Part shown: positions 38,122 through 45,066 of the stretch, piece after piece
How the letters are laid out: each line of letters starts with the position of its first letter
How positions within the stretch are numbered: the stretch's first letter is position 1
Assembly (NCBI GenBank): GCA_018400615.1
Contig: JAGYML010000005.1
Location: forward strand, 1-45,066
Origin: a bacterium
Lineage (GTDB): Bacteria > Bacillota_I > Bacilli_A > Izemoplasmatales > Izemoplasmataceae
Reading direction: 5' to 3'
Length of the DNA stretch: 45,066 nt
Notes under the pieces: generated by a model
Told to the model about the DNA's origin: nothing
The model's database searches: none
What the model saw: the letters and a program-made list of their open reading frames with translations, nothing else
Made by a program: the position numbers and the translations under genes

Positions 38122-38922
38122 CTAGGCTTCTTCGAAACCCTGTTCTTTTGAAAGCCTTGTTGCTACGACGGTTAAAATCACGCCATAAATGATTTTGGAA
38201 GAGATATCGGCGATGGTATAGATAGCTTGTTGCAAGACGAGTGCCATACCAAGCAGATCTGCATTGTTGGCTGCGATTACCGGGACAATGTACGCGATGG
38301 GATAGATGCTCCATGCTACATAGAATAGCGGTAATATGACGGCGAAAAGCGGTTGTGCGGATGAGCCTTTCATGTTGTTTTTGCCTTCTTTGATGACCTG
38401 AGTGATTTTCATCAATACCACTACATAGAATGCCGTAGAGATAAGCCCCCAGATAATCCACCATAGGATGTTTTCGGTGTCTCTACCCGGTTCAAAGAAC
38501 TGCCCTATGTAACCGGTGATGATCATCAGGGTACCCGAAGTTGCAAAGGCCACGAAATATTTCTTGAAGGCCAAACCGGTAATACCTGCGACGAACAGAA
38601 TCTGAATCAGCAACATAGGCACATCGATGAGCCAGTTCAAGTAGCGGAATCCATTGCTGAATAGTGCGTTTGTAGCCTCGTAACCATCACGGGCCGCATT
38701 TAATACGAACGCATCCTGCCAGCTTTGTTGTTGCATGAATAGTAGGATTGCTGCAGAGACCATAACCACCACACTGAGTACATTTGAAGGGCGGTATTTG
38801 GGTGCACTGTTGTTCTTCGTTAGAATAAAGAAAAACAATGAAGCCGCCATCGCTGCGTAACCCAAAGTCAAAACGTGTGAAACGAATTCAAACTGCCAAA
38901 CTTCTAAACTGATGTTAGCCAA
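38122..38922 (-). CDS. NDQ-type (KR2-like) light-driven sodium-pump rhodopsin
   Basis: Helix C RYLNWLIDVPMLLIQ = N96/D100/Q107 (KR2 N112/D116/Q123); helix G YTIADISSKIIYG with D239/K243 (KR2 D251/K255); H16 = KR2 H30; SNVLSVVVMVSA and MIITGYIGQF match remembered KR2. TTG start with AAGGGGG SD. Confidence 0.95.
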   Translation of the reverse strand: MANISLEVWQFEFVSHVLTLGYAAMAASLFFFILTKNNSAPKYRPSNVLSVVVMVSAAILLFMQQQSWQDAFVLNAARDGYEATNALFSNGFRYLNWLIDVPMLLIQILFVAGITGLAFKKYFVAFATSGTLMIITGYIGQFFEPGRDTENILWWIIWGLISTAFYVVVLMKITQVIKEGKNNMKGSSAQPLFAVILPLFYVAWSIYPIAYIVPVIAANNADLLGMALVLQQAIYTIADISSKIIYGVILTVVATRLSKEQGFEEA

Positions 38923-38961
38923 AATAATGTCCCCCTTATTATTTATACTTATTGTAATTAG

Positions 38962-38990
38962 ATAATACTACGGACGATTAAAGCTATCAA
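38962..38990 (-). promoter_or_regulatory. Sigma-A-type promoter of the NDQ rhodopsin gene
   Basis: Minus strand TTGATA-N17-TATTAT. Confidence 0.65.
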
Positions 38991-39101
38991 CTGAAACACT
39001 ATATTAATTTGAAGTTCAAATGATACAGTATGAAAGTATAATTGACGATTTAGACATTCTGGTTAAGGAATCCCTTAATATTTTATAAATAAAGAGATAC
39101 C

Positions 39102-39138
39102 TTGACAGATTAGGTATGTTCTCCTATACTATACCTAA
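39102..39138 (+). promoter_or_regulatory. Promoter with inverted-repeat operator upstream of the HAAS-padR operon
   Basis: TTGACA-N17-TATACT (39102-39130) overlapped by TTAGGTAT-N13-ATACCTAA (39110-39138). Confidence 0.7.
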
Positions 39139-39166
39139 ACAAACTAGGCATATGACGGAGGGACTC

Positions 39167-40360
39167 ATGGAAGATAAAATCAGAAAGTATGTAGAGTACC
39201 ATTTCAGATTCAAAAAGGGCAAGGAAAAAGATGAACTGGTGGAAGAGGTTTATACCAACTTGCTTGATCGGTTCAATGCACTAAAGGAAGACTACGGAGA
39301 TGAAGAAAAAGCGTACCGTGAAACCATAGCGCGTATGGGGGATTTTTCAAAGATCGAAGCGGATGACAATCCTGAATATTCACTTTTACCAAGGGTGTAT
39401 GATGTGGGGTTGATTGTGGCTTTGGCTTTGAGTGTATTCGGACTGGTAGCTATATTTCTTCATTCCAGTCTGGCATTCATACTCACGGTTGTCTCCATTG
39501 TCATTTTTGTGGCTAGTGCCTACTATATTTATCACAAGGCGCAGTATGAGAAAAATGTGAATGGGGATATAGATACATTTCATCTATACCTCGATAAGAG
39601 CTTTTCGTATTTAAAAACAGTGTTTATTTTTTGGGCCTTGACGTTTACGATATTACTCGGTCTGCTTTTTGCTGGTATATTCACGTTTATGAGTGGTGTG
39701 AATAATGCAATGGAAGCATTTAGCTCCCCAGGACAACTCGTGCTCGCTTATCTTTTGAGTTTTTTGGTGGCGGCAGCACTTATCGGCGGACTCTTTTATC
39801 TGATTTATACGAAAATTATGGAACATTACCGGTATATCAGTGGAAAAAGTCATCTTGAAGGCAGTTTTCAAAAGGGCTTGGGTATGCTTCGTTTACAAAG
39901 AAATACTGTTGATCTTTCGAAGGCCATCAAGCTCTTTGTGCCCTGGTTCATGCTATTAATTGTAGTTATCAGCTTGATGGCGCCCATGATGATTAGGATT
40001 GGATCTATTAGATTGGTTGCTGAAGGGCCGGCCTTAACAATGATGTTTGAGCTTATTCAACCAAGGTATTTCTTCTCTGGTGGACTTTTGCTAATAGCCT
40101 ATGCATTCACACTTTATTCCATTATCAATTCCATAAGACATGAAGGCCAGAAATTATTCTTGGTTCTGATAAGTATGTTAGGCACCTCAGCTGCTTTTAT
40201 TATCGTAGATAAAATAGTGGATATTGTGTCTGATACCAGACGGCTGACGTATCCCTCGCAACCGGATTCATTGAACATTCTTATCATAGGGAGTATTATT
40301 ACAGCAGCATACTTGATATTTCTGAGAATCAAAGGATTCAGCTCAAGGAAGACTGAATGA
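39167..40360 (+). CDS. Membrane protein with N-terminal HAAS/permease-prefactor-like domain
   Basis: KIRKYVEYHFRFKKGKEKDELVEEVYTNLLDRFNAL...YRETIARMGDFSKI followed by multiple TM; SD GGAGGG before ATG 39167. Confidence 0.65.
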   Translation: MEDKIRKYVEYHFRFKKGKEKDELVEEVYTNLLDRFNALKEDYGDEEKAYRETIARMGDFSKIEADDNPEYSLLPRVYDVGLIVALALSVFGLVAIFLHSSLAFILTVVSIVIFVASAYYIYHKAQYEKNVNGDIDTFHLYLDKSFSYLKTVFIFWALTFTILLGLLFAGIFTFMSGVNNAMEAFSSPGQLVLAYLLSFLVAAALIGGLFYLIYTKIMEHYRYISGKSHLEGSFQKGLGMLRLQRNTVDLSKAIKLFVPWFMLLIVVISLMAPMMIRIGSIRLVAEGPALTMMFELIQPRYFFSGGLLLIAYAFTLYSIINSIRHEGQKLFLVLISMLGTSAAFIIVDKIVDIVSDTRRLTYPSQPDSLNILIIGSIITAAYLIFLRIKGFSSRKTE

Positions 40361-40361
40361 T

Positions 40362-40682
40362 ATGGAACTTACTGGTGATCTTTTAAGAGGGCATACGGAT
40401 ATGATTTTACTTGGCATTCTTAGCCGTCAGGATTCTTATGGGTATGAAATCAACAAGAAGATTGAAGTGGTTTCAAGTGGTGCATTCGTATTGACAGAAG
40501 CCACCCTTTATACATCTTTCAAACGCTTGGAGAAAAAAGGCCTTGTATCATCTTATTGGAAAAGTTCCGATACAGGTAAAAGAAGAAAGTACTACTCCAT
40601 TACCCCATTGGGCAGGACTACCTTGGAGTCACTCGAAATAAGCTGGGTTGAAGCCAAACAAATCATCGATGCATTCATCTGA
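40362..40682 (+). CDS. PadR-family transcriptional regulator
   Basis: MILLGILSRQDSYGYEINKKIE, TEATLYTSFKRLEKKGLVSSYW, KRRKYYSITPLGR. Confidence 0.92.
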   Translation: MELTGDLLRGHTDMILLGILSRQDSYGYEINKKIEVVSSGAFVLTEATLYTSFKRLEKKGLVSSYWKSSDTGKRRKYYSITPLGRTTLESLEISWVEAKQIIDAFI

Positions 40683-40864
40683 TGTTGATTAAGTCCATCC
40701 TTAGAAAGTTTCATTGGAATTCATGCCTGGTTAAACACGAAGGTCTTGATAATTGATTATTCACATCAAGTGCCTGGGACACCTCCAACATTTTGAGATT
40801 TTATTTTATAAATAAGCCGTGCTGTAATACCTCTGTAATTATTAAAAAAAGGGGGACATGGATT

Positions 40865-41050
40865 GTGTATATCATTAGACGCCTACGTAGAAAATTCAAA
40901 CGTTTTGTAAGGAAAAAACTCTACAAAAAAGCGGAAAAAGCGATGAAATCACATGAATCTGACACCCAAAATTCGCCGCAACCAAAAGAGTCCGACACCG
41001 CCAAATCGAGTGATGACACCCACCGGAAACACGCCAAAAAAAGCGACTGA
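40865..41050 (+). CDS. Small basic hypothetical protein
   Basis: GTG start after AGGGGGAC; Lys/Arg-rich 61 aa; weak evidence. Confidence 0.3.
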   Translation: MYIIRRLRRKFKRFVRKKLYKKAEKAMKSHESDTQNSPQPKESDTAKSSDDTHRKHAKKSD

Positions 41051-41099
41051 AAGTTTCAATACATCCAATGTTTTATTGATGACCAGGGTATTGGTTGCA

Positions 41100-41149
41100 A
41101 AGAGCTGTAAAGATATTGGAAGTTGTTTATATCATTTTACAGCTCTTTT
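41100..41149 (+). terminator. Terminator
   Basis: AAGAGCTGTAAA ... TTTACAGCTCTTTT. Confidence 0.65.
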
Positions 41150-41251
41150 CTTGCCTTATTTAAGTAAATTCTATGACGCTGTTGAATCAAGGTGGAGCAG
41201 CTTGTTTATCATTGATAAATTTTTCAATACTATGAGTGGGGGGATGGTACT

Positions 41252-41551
41252 GTGTTTTCAAAAATACTGCTTGGGCTAATTTTCGCGTTCTTCGCCTTTG
41301 AGCACTACAAAGGACGCGAATGGATCATCAGCAATAAAATCAAAAACAGATGGACATATAATAAGCGAATCAACTACCAGAAGACACTTGTTCTCCCTTA
41401 CGCATTGCTTGGGTGTCTTTTCATAGTCATGGGGATTGTAGAATACTTGAGCATTTTGAGTGTAACTGATTTTCTCTTGCTTTATATTGGGTTGGCATCT
41501 GTTATTCTCATTTATAGTGCCTTCAAGGTAATACCGTTTTTCAAAGATTGA
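41252..41551 (+). CDS. Small hypothetical membrane protein
   Basis: 99 aa, three hydrophobic segments; GTG start with GGGGGG-rich SD. Confidence 0.5.
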   Translation: MFSKILLGLIFAFFAFEHYKGREWIISNKIKNRWTYNKRINYQKTLVLPYALLGCLFIVMGIVEYLSILSVTDFLLLYIGLASVILIYSAFKVIPFFKD

Positions 41552-41753
41552 TTAGTAGGGGGCTACTCAACCAATCCCATGGTTCAATTCAAGCGAATGC
41601 TTTGTTTGAATTTAGAAATAATAAGTGATAAAATTTAAGTAGATAACAATTTGATGCGTCTAACGCACATACACCCTCGAATACAGCCTATAATGGATGT
41701 GTATTCGATTTTTGTTTTAAAGAGTGTATTATATAAATTTGGAGGTCGGAAAC

Positions 41754-44087
41754 ATGAAAAAGATTTTTACAGCCATCGCCACAATGCTTTTGGCACTGAC
41801 ACTCGTAGCTTGTGATCCAAGCACCGAGGAAGGTTTTGTAGACATTACGTTGCAAAGTGATGTCACAGAAGCGCAGTTGTCACAAAATCCATCCAATGTG
41901 ACTGAAGGCATGGATGTGACTGTGACCGCCAGTGAAGTGGATGGGTATGCATTTTCCGCCTGGGTAAATACGGAAAACGGCACTGAACTTTCAACTGAAA
42001 GGACGTATACTTTCAATGTTGAAGAACCATTGACGCTTGAGGCGGTCTATGAAGAAGCTCAAAACGAAGAGCCCTCACTCAGCCTTTCAAGCAATGTGTC
42101 GGGTGAAAGCTGGACAGTATCAGATCAAGGGCCCTATGAAAATGGGGATGAAGTGCTTGTTGAAGCTGATGAAAAAGATACGTTCACCTTTGTTCATTGG
42201 ATAGACAAGGCGTCTGAGACGGTTGTCAGTGAAGAGAGAAGCTTTACTTACACAATCGATGGAGACACGACCCTTGAGGCCGTGTACGAAGACACTCTTG
42301 AACCGAGCGAACGTACAGCGCAAACCGTAGTCGACGAAGCTACGAGTGATACGGCGTATCTTGATACACTGATGAGTGACTTCAATACGGATGAGGGAAT
42401 GGCTATGAGTATGCACATGGCCTTCGAACAAAAAGACCCAGACACCAGTGAAACTGTTGTGTATGACATGCAGGTTGATTTGAGCACTACCACCAGCGAT
42501 GAAAGTACACTTACCAAGCTGAATATGTCCATGGAAACACCTGACATGCCACAAAGCCCATTGAACATGACGGTGTTCATGGAAGAAAATGCGCAGTCCA
42601 CGACGATTACTATGGATGCACAGATGCTGCTTGACATGATTCAAGACCAGGAAGAAGGCATTGATTTAAGAACGCTTCTGGACTTGAACAGCGATTACAT
42701 CCATTATACGATTCCCCATGATTTGGAGGGAACTGATCAGGAAGTTATCCTCGATCAGTTGATGGATGAACTGTACATTGAATTGTATGGACCCGATTAT
42801 AATGAAGAAGATCTTCCTGATTTGGATCAGGCGAGTTTGAATACGCTTTTTGAAAACATGCGCGACATGATGACGTTCATGAGCTTTGCCCATCTATCAG
42901 AATATGATGATGTTGAACTCACGATGGACCGTGAAGGCGCAATAGCCAAAGGCACCCTTTCCATGGGTGGTGATGCACTTGAAGCTTTCGCAAGAGACTT
43001 GTTTGAAGAAGTCTATACTACTTTGGAATTGCTGGATGAAAACGATGAACTCACGCCTTATTCAGACTACATTACTTCACAGGAATACACTATGGCCATG
43101 GGAATCATTGGGGTCATTCCGGATATCAACATCTTTTTGGATTACGATGCTGAAAATGAAATCATGAACATCGATGTGGATGTTTACACGCTCTTGAATT
43201 TCTTCATGGAAGGCACAAGCGGATTTGAAAATGTGTCTGATATTACCATGGAGATGGCCATGGATAAAGGTGTCACCATTGATGATAGTATAACGGAGTC
43301 TGAAAGCCTTGAAAGCATCGTTGAAGAATTCGTGCAAATCATGACGGTCGTTGACTCAAAGGCTTACTTTGGAGCGGTTGCAAGTGATGGAGAGATTCCA
43401 CTCGGTACCCACACCCTTGAAGAACTGGAAAGTATGGGACACGCTTTTGACATTCCGTATATCGATAAGACAAAGAGCACTTTGGAACTCGTTGAAGAGG
43501 ATTCCACCAGTTCACCAACCTACCTCATTAGACTTTATTATACTCATAGTGGTGAACCGGTATTCGTCAATACACCAATCTCTCTGAGCGCTATTGACAC
43601 GGTTCTTGAAAACGAACCGACCACAAGAGAAGACGTCCTCGATATACTTGCGCTTGTGGACGATGAACATTTTGAACTCTATTCCGTAATGGGCAGCATG
43701 ATTGATCAGTTAATGGAAGAAGCGGTCGTTGAGGAACCCGATGTGCCACTTCCAGAAAGCGACCTGGTCACAGCCAGCGAACCTGATTTCTTTACCCGAT
43801 ATACAGGCTCGATATTGACTGATTTCAACACGCCTGATGATACAACGGACTTGTATTTTTACGCAGTGGACGCAACCCCTGAAGATGTAAAAACATTCTA
43901 TTCGGATTATTACACATCCGCTGATGAATGGAGTGTAGCCCAGGAAGAACAAACCAGCGATGGGTACACGCTGAATTATTATAGTGAAACAGTTGGGTAC
44001 AGTTTACAAATCAATATTTCAAACACCAGTGACTATGATTCAGGTATTCAATACAGCGTGTATGTGATTGATATGTACACGGTTTAG
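41754..44087 (+). CDS. Acidic lipoprotein with two N-terminal InlB B-repeat (Listeria-Bacteroides) domains
   Basis: Lipobox ALTLVACDP; repeats YAFSAWVNTENGTELSTERTYTFNVEEPLTLEAVYEE and FTFVHWIDKASETVVSEERSFTYTIDGDTTLEAVYED; long Met/Asp/Glu-rich remainder. Confidence 0.8.
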   Translation: MKKIFTAIATMLLALTLVACDPSTEEGFVDITLQSDVTEAQLSQNPSNVTEGMDVTVTASEVDGYAFSAWVNTENGTELSTERTYTFNVEEPLTLEAVYEEAQNEEPSLSLSSNVSGESWTVSDQGPYENGDEVLVEADEKDTFTFVHWIDKASETVVSEERSFTYTIDGDTTLEAVYEDTLEPSERTAQTVVDEATSDTAYLDTLMSDFNTDEGMAMSMHMAFEQKDPDTSETVVYDMQVDLSTTTSDESTLTKLNMSMETPDMPQSPLNMTVFMEENAQSTTITMDAQMLLDMIQDQEEGIDLRTLLDLNSDYIHYTIPHDLEGTDQEVILDQLMDELYIELYGPDYNEEDLPDLDQASLNTLFENMRDMMTFMSFAHLSEYDDVELTMDREGAIAKGTLSMGGDALEAFARDLFEEVYTTLELLDENDELTPYSDYITSQEYTMAMGIIGVIPDINIFLDYDAENEIMNIDVDVYTLLNFFMEGTSGFENVSDITMEMAMDKGVTIDDSITESESLESIVEEFVQIMTVVDSKAYFGAVASDGEIPLGTHTLEELESMGHAFDIPYIDKTKSTLELVEEDSTSSPTYLIRLYYTHSGEPVFVNTPISLSAIDTVLENEPTTREDVLDILALVDDEHFELYSVMGSMIDQLMEEAVVEEPDVPLPESDLVTASEPDFFTRYTGSILTDFNTPDDTTDLYFYAVDATPEDVKTFYSDYYTSADEWSVAQEEQTSDGYTLNYYSETVGYSLQINISNTSDYDSGIQYSVYVIDMYTV

Positions 44088-44102
44088 CATTCAATGTTTT
44101 AT

Positions 44103-44138
44103 AACCCCTGAAGCGCTCCTTAGCTTCAGGGGTTTTTA
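44103..44138 (+). terminator. Terminator after lipoprotein gene
   Basis: AACCCCTGAAGC ... GCTTCAGGGGTT followed by T. Confidence 0.85.
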
Positions 44139-44293
44139 TATGGCTGCTTCTTTTCGGGATGATTTTATATATAAACCCCATGATTCCATTTGTGCACTGT
44201 GTTAATATTACTTTATAGGCCGCACGTAATAAAAAAGAACCAACCTTTTGGAGTGAGCCAAATGGAAAAAACGGATGAAAAGGATTTGAGATC

Positions 44294-45066
44294 ATGAACG
44301 ATTCATTATTCAAACAGCTGCTTCATATAAAGTCTCGGGGCTATGTATTCAAGGACTTGAACAAAAGAGCTTTGGTGGATGCAACGCTTGAAGCCATTGG
44401 TCACAAAGACAGTAAGAAGCGCGACGATTTGATTTATCCGGTCTTGGGACATTTGTTAAAGGATGGGCATCTAAGTGAAAATCATTTGAAAGATATATTG
44501 TATGTGTTGCTGGATTCAAACCATTTGATGTATGATTTGGATAATGTCCATGCTTACAGTGTATTGACCAGAAGTTTTTCTGCTTTGCAGATTGGCGTGG
44601 TATTGGAAGTCCACCTCCAGCAGCAGCTTATTGAGAGACCAGCCATTGAATATGCTTTTGATACTTTTCTTGATTACTTTGAAAAAGAACAGGTGTTTGA
44701 CGGCTACAATAAGGAAGTTGGTTGGATGCATTCGATTGCACATAGTGCAGATGTATTCAAAGAGTTTATGCAGATTCCATGGTTGGGTGAAACTAAAATC
44801 AAGCTAATATTTGAAGCCATTGGTCAAAAAATGAAACAAAGCACCCACTGTTTCATTTTCAACGAAGATGAACGGATGGCAGTAGCGCTTAAAAGCGGAA
44901 TTGAAAGACATATACTCTCTGAAAATTATCTGAAGGAATGGATCGACAAAGTTGCTACTTATGACAAGCCATCTACCTTACCTGAACAGATCTATCTTGA
45001 GAACAATGTCAAAAACTTCTTGAGATCATTATATTTTAGATTGGTTGGATGCGAGCATTATAAGGC
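44294..45066 (+). CDS. DUF2785-like protein, 3' truncated by the window edge
   Basis: Read manually (absent from ORF track because no stop is in the window): MNDSLFKQLLHIKSRGYVF...GYNKEVGWMHSIAHSADVFKEFM, a typical DUF2785 motif. Confidence 0.7.
   Translation, partial: MNDSLFKQLLHIKSRGYVFKDLNKRALVDATLEAIGHKDSKKRDDLIYPVLGHLLKDGHLSENHLKDILYVLLDSNHLMYDLDNVHAYSVLTRSFSALQIGVVLEVHLQQQLIERPAIEYAFDTFLDYFEKEQVFDGYNKEVGWMHSIAHSADVFKEFMQIPWLGETKIKLIFEAIGQKMKQSTHCFIFNEDERMAVALKSGIERHILSENYLKEWIDKVATYDKPSTLPEQIYLENNVKNFLRSLYFRLVGCEHYK

Noticed and set aside
38122-38922. Interpretation as a proton-pumping (DTE/DTD) rhodopsin or chloride pump (NTQ)
   Set aside because: The helix C residues read N-D-Q, not D-T-E/D or N-T-Q.
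42120-42644. 174 aa minus-strand ORF inside the lipoprotein gene
   Set aside because: Complement of a repetitive acidic coding sequence; no supporting motif.
1-45066. Mycoplasma-type genetic code (UGA = Trp)
   Set aside because: Many genes end naturally at TGA and Trp positions in conserved motifs use TGG; translations are complete under the standard code.
1-45066. CRISPR arrays, tRNA/rRNA genes, prophage or insertion sequences
   Set aside because: No regularly spaced repeats, transposase, integrase or phage structural motifs were seen; no recognisable tRNA or rRNA sequence, though tRNAs could be missed by eye.

Overview
This 45 kb bacterial window uses a standard code: TGA acts as a stop and TGG as Trp. 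Gene density and AT-rich sigma-A promoters suggest a low-GC Firmicutes/Mollicutes-related host (Izemoplasma/Haloplasma-like is only a guess). Left part: beta-glucan/glycoside utilisation (GPH sugar symporter, GH2, GH3, LacI regulator, GH94-type phosphorylase, sugar ABC permeases with binding protein, DUF624). Middle: a heliorhodopsin gene, a divergent PlsY-like gene, a serine hydrolase, nadC-nadA-nadB and a heterodimeric ABC exporter. Right part: a hydrogen-metabolism locus with three different [FeFe]-hydrogenases (trimeric HydABC-type, group-B-like, and a sensory PAS-linked enzyme), a PP2C phosphatase and Rex. This is followed by a KR2-like NDQ sodium-pump rhodopsin, a PadR/HAAS pair, a large InlB-repeat lipoprotein and a truncated DUF2785 gene. 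The main discovery candidate is the co-occurrence of two retinal proteins in an apparently fermentative, H2-metabolising, sugar-fermenting bacterium: a type-1 NDQ Na+ pump with an unusual extracellular side, and a heliorhodopsin. No retinal or carotenoid biosynthesis gene is in the window. All family assignments come from reading motifs and remembered reference sequences; no searches were run.
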